This document shows positions 1 through 11,054 of a stretch of DNA of 64,000 nt, piece by piece (position 1 is the first letter of the stretch; each line of letters opens with the position of its first letter). Position numbers and translations under genes: made by a program. The notes under the pieces were generated by a model. It was not told where the DNA came from, did not search any database, and saw only the letters and a list, made by a program, of their open reading frames with translations. Origin of the DNA: Blastomussa wellsi (Eukaryota; Cnidaria; Anthozoa; Scleractinia; Plerogyridae). The DNA is taken from positions 26,889,781 to 26,953,780 of the forward strand of contig OX393566.1 in assembly GCA_947652115.1 (NCBI GenBank), read 5' to 3'.

Positions 1-52
1 AAAACATTCCATGTGTAAGAAGCTAATTTTTAATGGAATCTTTTCTCTTCAG

Positions 53-3000
53 TGGCTGGTGAAGAAAGCGATTGAGAGGAAAGAAGAAATGGGTGATTAC
101 ATTCGAGAGTTTTCCGTTTCACAGTTCAACAAGTGTCACTCAACACAACAGGTATACTGTACATGGTCTGTCAAATACTATCATATTTACTTTTAATATT
201 ACAGTGCAGAAACTCAAATCGTGAACACTTGACATTTATTTTTACATTTTTTTCCATGATTATCCAATGAGAGCTCTTGATATAGACCACAGGATTCATG
301 TTTTCAGCAGCCAAGAAGGCTAAATTCTTCTGTTTATATGAATGACAAACATTGGATAATGGTGAAATAAAATGTACCAAAAAGGTCAAGTGTGCACCGT
401 TGGAGTGACCTCACTGTAATTATGATTGTTACACTCGGACAGATTGAAGCACTGTTATTTGATTACAGCTCACCATAATTTTGTAAAAGTAAAAAAAGTT
501 GATTATTGCAGACTTTCCCTTTTTCCTTCAAGTCACTGTTGCTTCCAACCATTTTTTAAGTTGCCCTTATTTATAAATTTTTTATTACTGTCCTTGTCTA
601 TTTTAGGACCTTGAATTTGCTGCAAGGAAACCAAAGTGTATAAATGGAATGAAAGATCTCAAGGTTGGTTGACTTAATTTTTAATTATTCAAATGAGATT
701 GGTTCAATTATAGCCAAGATTGAATTATGGTTTTTCTATTTATATTTTACAGGAAACATACAAGCCACGTAGAAGATATCGAAAGCCGGAATCCATGACA
801 CAAACTGATGAAGAGATCAGAGTGAGGACAACACTTCTTGAGTATGGCTGGTGAGTACTCGTGGATATACAGTAAAAAAAACTGTTCAAAACATGCTCTG
901 GTAAATGGCTGATTGAAATAATTGTGTAATCAAATTAAAGGCAGCATAACCTGGTGGTTACGATGCTGGACTTGCCATCGTAAGATGTCAGATTCAAATC
1001 TTTCTGCCTTCTAATGGTTGGATTGTGTTTGATGATCCTGAATTGTCAATTATTTTTCTTTCAGGAGTTTCTATTTTTCCATACAAGCCCAGTATTATAT
1101 AATAATATTTGTTGAATGAATAGATTTATTTACGCTAAGTGATTTATTTAAATTATTGTATATTTGTTTTCTTTAACAGTATTGTAACTTGGCACTGTGT
1201 TGTTTTGTACACAGGCAGTATGGTTTTAGCAAGGAACAAAGAGATAAGGTAAGCAACTCTTTTAAAGTGATTTCTGCAAATTTAATCAGTGCATCAAGAA
1301 AGAAAGGTTTTGAGTAAAACCCAGTGTTAGCTTGTCCTTTGTAAGCCATGATTTGGTTTGGTTTGGTCAGGAAAAGGAGCAGGCTGAGAAGAAGAAATCT
1401 GCAGCAACTGCTGTGCCAGGCAGAATGGGGACGGCATCCACTGGTGAAGACGATGAGTATGTAGTTGAACAGGTAAGTAAGATTACGACATAAAATCTTT
1501 ACATTGTAAAAAGGTCATATCCCATTATCATTTCACTCTGGGATTTGTAATGGCGTCAGATAATTGGCTATGCAGTGGATATCGTACTATGTTTTGAGTA
1601 AGAATTTGCATGTGTCTGTTTGATAGTGTTATCAACCTTGGAATGTCTGTGCCTGAAGCTGTTTTAAAGCAAGCTGGCGACCATAAATTGGAGGTCAGCC
1701 GCTCGGCTACTACAGTTAAAATGTCACCAGTTACTCTGATCCAAAAAAGCTGTCTGTTGTTTCAGTTATTAATTTTCCTTAAACATAATAAAATTTCCTC
1801 AGGAGCTGTGAAAAGTGTTTGTTGGCAGTATGTTGGTACACGTATTCCACAGGGTAACTTAGTTTACTGTTTGCAGTTTATTCACTGTAGTACAGTTGAG
1901 GTCACACTATTATTCTTTATTGCAGAATCGTCTGAAGTCCTTGCTGAAAGGAATGTCTGCTATGGAAGGGAAAGAGGTACGAGTCAAGCAGTTTTCATAG
2001 GTGCCAAATCCTCTTTGTGTGTGTAAATTTTTAAGCTTCTAAAACTTTATAAAACTATTTCTTTAGGGTTCCCTTTCATCAAGTACTGTAGGCTCAATTG
2101 TAGGACTACAGTCTGAAGAAATCTCACAGATTGCCTCTGAGTATGCTGAAAGGGTATGTACTGTTTAGAAAACTGTTCATTATAATGCCCCACCCACCCA
2201 ACCCCACAAAAAAAGAAGCTTTTTCATCATTCCCTCCTTGAGTGAAAACTCATTTACAGAAAAACTACTAACAATACATGTATGATTCTCTTGCTCAATG
2301 TTGCGGAATATCATCTGATTTTAGCCAACTCGACCTACAGCCTCATCTGTTAATTATATCAGGGGATATCCTACTCTGTTGCAGAGTAATGTTGTTAATT
2401 CATTTTTAAATTGTTAATTATCCTGTGAAATTGTGCCTAATACCACTTGAAACTTAGTCGACAAGGGCATAGGCCAAGTGGGTTAAAGCAGACCATAATT
2501 ATTCCACAAGACTTAGCATGATAATTGTTTTATTAGCCAGCAAGTTCTCATGAAACATATTTCACAGTTAGACATTGGTTACCAGCAGTAGTTTTTCACA
2601 GGAGTTTGGGCAAATCTTGAAAACCTACTTATATCACTGGATAACTGTTTTGTATAGATGATAGATAACAAGGACGTGTTGACGTGTTGTGTTTTAACAG
2701 CAAGCAGAGCTACAGGGGGATATGGAGGCTCGAGGTGAGCGCATGGGTGGGCTACAAACACACAAGAGAATGGTGGCCTCGCTTGAGAAACAAATTGCTG
2801 TGCAGGAAAAGAAACTAGAACAGGTAAGCTGGTTATAATCATTTTGTAGTAACCATTTACACTGATTAAACATTCTGTTTGATTTTCTTTTTCACAGGTT
2901 CAAGAGAAGCATAACAAACTTCAAGAAACCTTGTCTGAGGCTGAGGAGCAACTGTCACAGGTGAGGTGGCTAATGCATGCCTTGTCGTCTTATGAGAAAT

Positions 3001-3165
3001 TCCCATCATTCATTGCACCTGCATTTTACTCATAAGAGACTGGGGACTAGTCCGGGTGCCCTAAAAAAACCAACATTTCTAAATTCGAATTCGACCTGGA
3101 TAGAGGACACACATGGAAACACGCTGAGGCTGATGTGTCTTCCTCTCTAAATATTGTGGTTATTG

Positions 3166-3237
<72 letters not shown>

Positions 3238-6200
3238 GGCAAACAGATGATGATAAAGGTTGGATATTTTTTAGGCTGTAGCTCGTGGAGAGAGAATCAG
3301 TGAAGAAATGGACAAGTTTAATCAAATGGAGAGCGGAGAAAATGCCAGGTATTTCAAACATTGATACTCAGTACTTTCTGGTATGGTAACTATGGTAACA
3401 GTAATCAACCTTTGACCAGTGGAGGCCTGAGGCTCTTAGGTGTTTTTGTATTTTTAGCATTCTTGAAAAGCTTCGTTCCATCGTGGCCATGAATGAAAAT
3501 CTGAAGAAACAAGAACAGCAATTCAGGGCCCACTGCAAGGTAAACAGTGCACACAGCTTGTCACTCTGCCTGTCTGTCTGTCTCTATATTTCATATGCAC
3601 CCTGTTACCAGCCCAATCCCATTTCATGCTAGCAGTGTTTTTGTTCCTGTCAGCACATGCGGTTGTCATTCCTATGACTATGTGTTAACTATTTTACCTA
3701 ATCTCTGTGACAAGTTTTAGTACGGTGTTATAAGAAGATCTGTTATACATGCATATCTTTCGCTGTTGATAGATGCTGTGCTTATTTACAGGAGGAAATG
3801 TCTCGTTTGCAAGAGAATTTAGAAAAACTTAAAGTTCAAGGGTCTGAAGATGATAGCGAAGAGAAGGTATAATGAAAAACAATTCAAGAAATGTTTGTGT
3901 TGCCAATCTTGAGATTTTACTCTGACTAATTTGTAATCTTTTTTTATGTTTTAGGAACGATTAGAACTGATCGACAAACAATACGAAGCGGATAAAGCGA
4001 AATTAGAGAAAATCAGACTTCTGCTGGTAATGTTCTGATACTGTGAAGTTGACATCCAGCCAGTCCGCACTTTGCAGTCTCGTGATTTGTTTACATTATG
4101 GTTTTGAATTCGTTACACTTCGTTTACAGCGAGCATGAAGTTTTTAGTCCGCCATTATGGGTCGTTTCGGTTAGCAGTGTTCAATGAGCAGAAACATTGG
4201 TTTGGAATTTACTGTTGAGGTTCTTCTACTTCTTATTATTGTTTTGCAAGGATATTCGGTGTTAATAATTAAGAAAAAGGTAAGTTTTTCAGGCTTACAA
4301 ACATCAAACCGAATACTGGATAAGGATAGGTCAACTTGCTTGACAAATCGCTGAAAAAATCTTGGGCTCGAGCGATTTTTAAAGTGGGGTCGTCAGCCAG
4401 TCGGATGTACTATTGTAATGCTCACTATGTTTTCATACTAGGCTCGAAAGAATCGTGAGATTTCTTCACTTCAGAGGAAGATTGACGAGGTTCCATCGCG
4501 TGCAGAGCTCACTCAGTACCAGAGAAGATTTGTGGAACTGTACAATCACGGTTTGTAACTCTAAACTCTCTCTTTTAATATCAAAGTTATTAAGCAATTA
4601 AACCTCTGCTTCTATGTTTCTATACTTTGATGACGATCACAGCGAGTCAGTGCGGTGGGCGCTGATGGCGCTTGAGTGTCTTGTGACAGTACTTGCAGGC
4701 ATTCCAGAGAGTCAGATAATAGCTGTAGTCTTTATCAGACTGTGAGATCATGTCATCTTCGGTATGAATTAATTCCTAGCGTATATTAAATAGGCATTTA
4801 ATGTACAAGGAATTGTGCAGACTATGATTGGTTAGTTGAGTTTATTGCACCTTCATGAAACACACTCGCGTCCGATGTCACGAGTTTGAGCGCACGTAAT
4901 TTATTGAACATTTTATAAAAGAATATCGGTAATCAACTTGTTCCTCGTGCTTATGTTACTTTAAAAATGGACTTAGACGCGTTCAGCTATTCCCATCATA
5001 GTATGAGCTAGACACAGCCGAGACTCCAGGGTTTCACAAGAAGTATGACATTACAATGTAGTTTATTTCGTTTTTTAGTGGCTGGAACTCATAAGGAGAC
5101 CAAACAGTTTTTCACTCTTTACAACACCTTAGATGACACCAAACTATATCTGGGAAAAGAGGTAATTCATATCATACATACATACACACGTAACTTGCTG
5201 TTGTTTTCTTTGTACTTAATTAACTTCCTATTTTGTTCTCTCAGTTTCCAAGGACCTGATTACTTGGCGGATTCACCCTTTACAAGAAGATTTGTTCTGG
5301 AAGCCGAGTTGAAATGTTAGCCGGGATAACCGGGATGATATTCGCCATGTAATCTGTCCTTAAGCATCCAAATTTTACGGATTTTTTTTTCACGAACCGT
5401 GAAATGAAGGTCGTGACTTATCAGGATTGATTTCTGATTAACAAGAATTCTTCTATCTTTTCTGTACAGGTTAACTTGTTGAACTCCATCCATGACAACT
5501 TTGAACAGTAAGAGTTTTCTTTTGTTTAGTTTCAATCCACGATATCAGCAAAGTAAAGAAATTCACACCAAGATTCTTACTTTGTTTGTCAAGCTATTGA
5601 CTGTAAAAGTCCTTCCAGCATCACTGACAAGAACACAGAATGACATAATTGAAAATGACTAAGCTGTTACAGTCTTTTTATTGTGTATTTGTTTGATAAT
5701 TAATTTGTCTTCACCATTTGCCCAAATTCTTAATCGCCCAAACTTAGCATTTGTTGCTCTTTTCATATAAACTGCCAGTCACGCGTTGAAGCGCGAATGC
5801 TGCACACTCGAAATGAACCAGCCGTAGAATCTGGTGTTTAGCCTGTTCCAAGCGTTCGGTTTGTAGGGAACGGCGCGAAGAAAAACGGTCTATTTTCCTA
5901 TTTTTCCGCTCGCCTTTTCCTTCACGCCGTTCGCCACTAACCCAATGCCTGGAACAGACTCGCTGGTGTCAGGGTAGTGATATTTCCGCGAGTTTGCACC
6001 CTCCCATCTCCCGGTTTCATTTCCACTGAACGAAAAGAGCCTTGGAAAGGAAGTTAGGTCTTAAAGTGCTCTATCTTATTTGTTTTTTAGAGCAATGTCA
6101 TCTCCCACAAACAAAGAACAGTTCCTGAAACAGTTTGACAGTATTGTCAAAGGAATTACGGACAATAAAGAAAGGGTAAGAAGAGCTGGAAATCCAGACG

Positions 6201-7168
6201 CTTAAAGCGAGACATCGAAAGACAGCCACAAAAATCGCTTCGAATAAGCGGCAGCCACGGCAGTCTAGCGGCAGCGGCAGTCTAGAAGCCTTGCCACCCT
6301 TGCTGCCGATCGTTTACAGTTTTCCCGCGCTCGACTGACTGACCAGTTAAGCGTCGAACTCTGATTGGTTAGAGGCCAATGACGGACCAGTATGTATTGC
6401 GTGTGTCAACTGCGGTCGCCATCTTTTATGTGAATTGAGTGCTTATCAGACAATGGCGCCTCGATCCTGCGTTCATCAAAACAATACCAAATGCGGCGCA
6501 ATGTAGCCTCCTGTGCAGACGTTCTTTTGGCGGCAATCGTCATTGGCGAGGCATGCGTGACCAACCAAAAGAATACCGGCATTGGAGGCCACAATCACCG
6601 CCCTGTTGATTTTTTCCTACTACTCGCGTCAGTCAATCCAGTTAAGTCCACTCTCGACCTGATATGTACTTTATCAACTTGCCTCGCAACACTTTCATTT
6701 CAGCCACCGCATTTGTACTGCATATGGTGACAGTTGCATTCTGGGCCTTTGTTTCAGATTGAGAAAAAGAAAGCTGCCGAGAAACAGCGCAGAGACACCT
6801 TAAACCAAAAGTACCTTGACTTGGTGGAACAAGAGAGATTGTATTTCAAAACAGTGAAAGATTTCACTGAGGTTTGTTTGTTTATTGTTAATTGTTTTCA
6901 AACTGACTTCCACAGAAAATTTGAGAAGGATCTGAGCAATGAAGACTCGCTGGTCGCATTCTAGAAAGGCCGTTCCTTTACAACTTAAATCATTTTCTCA
7001 TTATTTTCCATTTGTTTGTTGGTTATCCCAGCTGTTTGCCTAAAGGCAAGTTATTCTGCGAAGTGGGAAAGAGACTCAGTTTTGTTTTTATTAATATATA
7101 TTTTCTTGCAGGAATGTCATAAGAATGAAGTGCTGTTATCCAAGCTCAAGAGCCTCGGGATCTCTTAG
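53..7168 (+). CDS. CCDC93: CCDC93, coiled-coil subunit of the CCC complex (5' end outside window)
   Basis: CCDC93 works with CCDC22 and COMMD proteins in the CCC complex, which acts with Retriever and WASH in endosomal recycling of membrane proteins. I read 19 exons with GT-AG introns and continuous frame: 53-151, 607-663, 753-850, 1215-1248, 1371-1472, 1926-1976, 2067-2153, 2701-2823, 2898-2960, 3275-3348, 3458-3539, 3792-3866, 3955-4026, 4442-4550, 5079-5161, 5470-5507, 6091-6175, 6758-6871, 7112-7168. They sum to 1503 nt, giving 500 residues plus TAG. Family signatures are [51 protein letters not shown] and the C-terminal LLSKLKSLG. The rest is Glu/Lys/Gln-rich coiled coil. The human protein is about 630 residues, so roughly 130 N-terminal residues lie upstream of base 1. 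Identification is by recalled family sequence; exon edges by splice consensus and phase. Confidence 0.93.
941..1010 (+). repeat. tRNA-derived SINE-like fragment in a CCDC93 intron
   Basis: The stretch has an A-box-like segment (CTGGTGGTTACGATGCTGG) followed about 35 bases later by a B-box-like GATTCAAATC, the spacing of a pol III internal promoter. It lacks a good acceptor-stem pairing, so a tRNA-derived SINE head is more likely than a tRNA gene. Confidence 0.4.
2289..2395. repeat. Degenerate foldback element in a CCDC93 intron
   Basis: This segment resembles the foldback element at 32603-32700: both carry GCTCAAT.TTGC.GAATATC followed by CTGATTTTAGCC and, in the second arm, a diverged GATAT block. 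Here the arms are eroded. The ATAATTGTTTTATTA motif near 2520-2535 also recurs beside the 32-kb copies. Confidence 0.4.
3168..3238. repeat. (ATT)n microsatellite
   Basis: About 70 bases of uninterrupted ATT repeats lie in the CCDC93 intron before the exon at 3275. The poly-Ile reading frame across it on the minus strand is an artefact. Confidence 0.95.
5841..5959. repeat. Foldback (MITE-like) element in a CCDC93 intron
   Basis: Inverted arms of about 40 bases with several mismatches: the left starts GCCTGTTCCAAGCG and carries GAACGGCG; the right carries CGCCGTTC and ends CTGGAACAGAC. There is no coding capacity, so it is probably a small non-autonomous DNA element. Confidence 0.5.
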
Positions 7169-7367
7169 CCAAAAGATAGAAGCAAAATTATAAAATGATT
7201 TTAAATTGTCATGCTGCACTTTGGGGTTTCTGTTTGATTTCCGTAAGAGGGTGAAGTGAGAGGGTAAAGTGAGTCTGCCTGAGAAACAAGCTTTGTAAAC
7301 CTCGGAAAAGTAACCGAGCACAGAGTGAGTAAAGCAAGAAATACTAAAAGGTGCAAATTTGTATTTT

Positions 7368-7520
7368 AATAAATGTCGTTGACAAAACATCTTCATCGAT
7401 TCGCGTGGATTTATTTTCTTTTTACAGGGCATTGTTTTTTATTTAAAGTATTGTTTGAAAGTGATTTTTACAAAAATCAAAATATAATTGTCAGATACAA
7501 ATATATGATATAACAATAAA
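7368..7520 (+). terminator. Candidate poly(A) signals of CCDC93
   Basis: AATAAA hexamers occur at 7368-7373 and 7515-7520, about 200 and 350 bases after the CCDC93 stop codon, in AT-rich sequence. Either could end the transcript. Confidence 0.45.
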
Positions 7521-8238
7521 ATTCTCAAGTGTCTTTATTTCATGGGTTAAATCACTCTGGTTACTATTTCCAACTGTTCAAATTTCTTCCACTTTAGCTG
7601 CTGGTAAAAGGATTTTTAAAAATACCGGTGGTTTCCATTTAATAATTTTATATATACGTAATCTGCGATCAGACGACTTTGTGCGGCACATGGACTCCCG
7701 TTCTATCGTTTTTTTTTTCTTTTTTCTGATCGCTTCTTTCTGGGAGGCAGGCGTGGTGGCCAAATGGTTCGAGCACAGGCAGCCCAAGCTCACGTTGTGA
7801 TCAGGATCATATTGCATAATAGCTGTCATGGCAAAAATATAAGAGTTTGTATGGGAATATTTTATAACACCTTTTCGTAAACATACTGCCAAATCTTAAA
7901 TAAAATTGCCTTACCTTACTTTCACTGTGTTTTTCTTCTTGTGTGAACGCTTATTTTACCGATTCTTGGCCATTTAGGCGAGTTATCGCTTTCTGGGTTC
8001 CCCACAACAAAGAAAAGAACAAGGCTGCACACTCCAGTTCGGAACGCCCGACGAGCCAAGCGAAAAATCACAGCTTAAAATGGTCAAACGGCCTCAAACC
8101 ATCGCGAATTCCAAGAAGAGATGTTCTAGTTTCAATTTAACTAAACAACGACTCAGCCCAGGCTCTGTCATCACGCCAAGCGGCCGTTTGCTTTAAAATA
8201 TCCAAGTTAAAATGATCGCTATTATGCCTGTACACACT

Positions 8239-8422
8239 CGTCACGACACACGACCGTTGGAAAACTCCTTGGTAACCCCGCCTTATTAACAAACTATACC
8301 TCACCGGAGTACCACACCGTCAATTGCTCTCAACAAGTTTTGTTTGACTCCCCTGGTCCCCTCAGGACGATTATCGAGGCAGGGTTACCAAGGAGTTTTT
8401 CCAACGGTCGTGTGTCGTGACG
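8239..8422. mobile_element. Near-perfect foldback MITE-like element, 184 bp
   Basis: The left arm at 8239-8278 (starting CGTCACGACACACGACCGTT) and the right arm at 8383-8422 are reverse complements over 40 bases, differing only by one base in an A/T run. A roughly 100-base interior has no ORF. The near-identity of the arms suggests recent insertion or maintenance of the hairpin. Confidence 0.75.
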
Positions 8423-8461
8423 TGTCATCACCGACAATTCCGTTTAATTTTCTTTAGTAAT

Positions 8462-8606
8462 GTATCGAACACGAGAGACAGTGTTTCATCACATTTCCAA
8501 ACACCGAGAAGAGAGTTGAAAATACTACGCGCAGTGGAGTATTTTTGACGAACCTCGAGGTGTTTGGAAATGTGATGAAACAATGTCTGGAGTGTTTGAT
8601 ATATCT
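8462..8606. mobile_element. Foldback element, family shared with 59951-60086
   Basis: Arms about 40 bases long carry GTTTCATCACATTTCCAAAC on the left and its reverse complement on the right. The outer ends read TATCGAACACGAGAGACA and TGTCTGGAGTGTTTGATA. Read on the minus strand the element matches 59951-60086, including the interior TTCGTCAAAAATACT block, so the two copies lie in opposite orientations. Confidence 0.7.
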
Positions 8607-8784
8607 TCTCAATCGAAACTAAAACTACGGAGAAAACGAAGAAATAAAATCGTTCGTAAAAATCTATGCTAATTAAGATTACATTTCCAAACCACGGTTA
8701 CAGTTCTGATTTCCTTTGTTTTAACGTAATGAGTGAGTTTGAGAAGTAATAATCAAATTCCAATTATTCCTTGCACTTGTTTGT

Positions 8785-10507
8785 TCACATGATCAGAATC
8801 TTATTCGTCGATTTGCTAGCTACAGCCACGTGACCGTCCTTAGTAATAGTTGCTCCTCCTGCTGAATATTTCTCGTAAAAGTAAATTTTCCTGATAAAAT
8901 GCCCCTCTGTATCAAACATAACCAAGCTATTACTTGCCCGATCAACAACGATAATTTGCTCTGTGTGCGGGTTGAAGGCAATTCCTGATGGGTTGAAGGT
9001 TTTGGGGATTTTCCTGTGTGGCTTAATAAACGGGGTAGGGTGGACCGTGCGTGACTTGAAATTGGTGTCATTAGCAGCTCGCTTGGAAACAAAGAATACT
9101 GTATTCGAGGCTGTGATGATTACGTTACCCCTAGTTGTCACGCAAAGATGTGACCCCTGCGCTTGAGCGAATTCCCCGGTCAAGGTGAAGCACGATAAGA
9201 AGATTCCATCCATGTTCAGCACGAAGACTGTTTTATCACATAGAGCGAAAACCCTCCCCCTGTTTTTATCCACGGCAATACTCGTTAGCTTTCCTCGATT
9301 GAAGCTGGGCTGCCCTCTTCCAAAGCTCCAACGAAATTCTCCTTCCTTGTCTAAGGCGATGACTTCGTTGATAAACTGACCGTTCAGTGGCGATTTGTAG
9401 CTACTGCAGATGTAGACTCGGTCGCTCTTATCAACATCCACACTTTGGGGGTGAAGCAGGTTGGTTACAATTGTGTCTTCGTTGAATGTTTGCAGAAACG
9501 CCTGCTCGCACACTCTCTGGATCAGTTTTCCATCCTTTGAGAACACTTTCAGTTGGAAGTTGTAACGATCAGCGACAATATAATATCCTTTGCTGTTCGT
9601 AGCAACGTCCACTGGGCCATTCAGTTGTGACATACCCCCTCCGAACTCGCCAAATGCCCAGAAATAACCGCGACAAACCTCCCCACTCTGGACGGGATGA
9701 ATATTGTGCGAAGAATCTACGGGAATTTCCGGCCAATGTCGCAAGAAATCGTCGCCCTTTGAGGAAAGATGCAGATACTCCCACAAAATACGATTTATGG
9801 AGACCACAGCGCTAATCACAGCTTCTCGTCGCATTTCGCAAAAAAGCCTTCTAACGTTGAAACGACCAAATCTCACAGAAAATCCCTCGCGCACTTCCGG
9901 TAAGCCATTGAGCTGCTCGAGGTAGTTCTTGCACAACACCACAGCCACTTCCGGTTCTCCGATAAACTGAAGCATTGTAGCAGCAACTCGAAACTTCATT
10001 GCCAAAACTCGATCGTAGATATCCAGCGCTTCATTACTAAAAGCATTCGTTGCGCTTTCGGCTGCCTTCTTAAAAAAATTCTTTTGCTTCGACATAAAAT
10101 TTGTCTTTGTAGTCAATTTTGTCAAATTGCAAGCCGTCCGACATCAAATGAAGAACTTCCCACTCATCCAGTTCAATGTTAGTTATATCAGTATTTACAA
10201 GGCTTATGTTGTCAAAATCTTCTCTATAAACTTGACTTTCGACACTTGGACTGCACTTGCCAGTCTTGGCGAAGCTATGATACATTAAGCTGACACCGTC
10301 CTTAAAGAAATTTGCTGAGGCAATGAGATCTCGCTTGCACAATCCTTCGAGTTTTTCTCGGATTTCTGTGAGTTCTCGTACGATGAAATCCCTGAATCGT
10401 TCGTCGCTAACATCTCCGTGCTTTAGATTCTCTGCGCCCTTATCTCGGATCTTGTTGAGCAAAAGTTTAAAAGTCAACCTCAGAGTATCTGCCACTACAG
10501 AGGCCAT
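8785..10507 (-). CDS. NHL-repeat protein with N-terminal helical domain; one-base frameshift in a T7 run
   Basis: Two overlapping minus-strand frames make one protein if a single T is skipped in the T7 tract at 10072-10078. From ATG at 10507 the upstream frame runs 145 residues and ends at UUU-UAA. The downstream frame continues to 8785. The joined length, 1722 nt, gives 573 residues. Residues 1 to about 280 are mostly helical, with KLLLNKIRDKG and FIVRELTEIREKLEGL. From about 285 on, NHL-type beta-propeller blades are visible (GPVDVATNSKGYYIVADR, HPQSVDVDKSDRVYI, GIAFNPHTEQIIVVDR). There is no RING or B-box, so it is not a complete TRIM-NHL ligase. The family resembles expanded coral proteins I recall, of unknown function. 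A pseudogene, a sequencing slip or +1 frameshifting are all open. Confidence 0.75.
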
Positions 10508-11054
10508 GTTCCATCCAGCTGTCTCAACTGAACTGATCAAGGCAAATACAATGGATATACCGTGGGTCAGGGACGAACTTCCGTCAGGGCTATTTTGGGA
10601 AACTTGGCAGGGAAGTGCAAGTGGTAAACACGGGTTTTTCTCAGAACTAAAATTTCCTTTTTGCAAGCTTCATTTAAGAGCAGAAACAGTCACAAACTGC
10701 TTTATATCACTTGCACGACGAACCCAATGAACTTCTGGAGGACAGCCCCTGAGCTTTTAACATGTGCTGGAAATAATTAATACCTCGTTCACATTTCATG
10801 GGTTGATTTTGGGTGTCTTTGAGAGAAAAAATTGCACAATCGGCCAAACGCTGACCGTTTAGCCCGTGGACTCAAAGGAAACGAGATTGAAACTTGCGTG
10901 ATAAAAATTAGTGGGGAGGAGCGTTGCGTGACGACCCTAATAACGGCAGTGAAGGAGACTAGACAAACATGACACGGAAAAGATTGGGGCGAGAATTGCT
11001 TATGCGAGAGTATTTTTGCAGATTTTTGGTGTCGAGGGTAGCGCTTAATTTGCC

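Larger units (their letters stand above)
7169..8784. other. Intergenic region between CCDC93 and the NHL-repeat gene
   Basis: The two genes converge here. The stretch holds the CCDC93 3' UTR and two compact foldback elements (8239-8422 and 8462-8606). A TGGCCAAATGGTTCGAGCAC segment near 7757 resembles a tRNA A box, but I see no clear B box. No convincing coding exon was seen on either strand. Confidence 0.7.

Noticed and set aside
3047..3361. 104-residue minus frame with a poly-Ile run
   Set aside because: It is created by the (ATT)n microsatellite and lies antisense to a CCDC93 exon.
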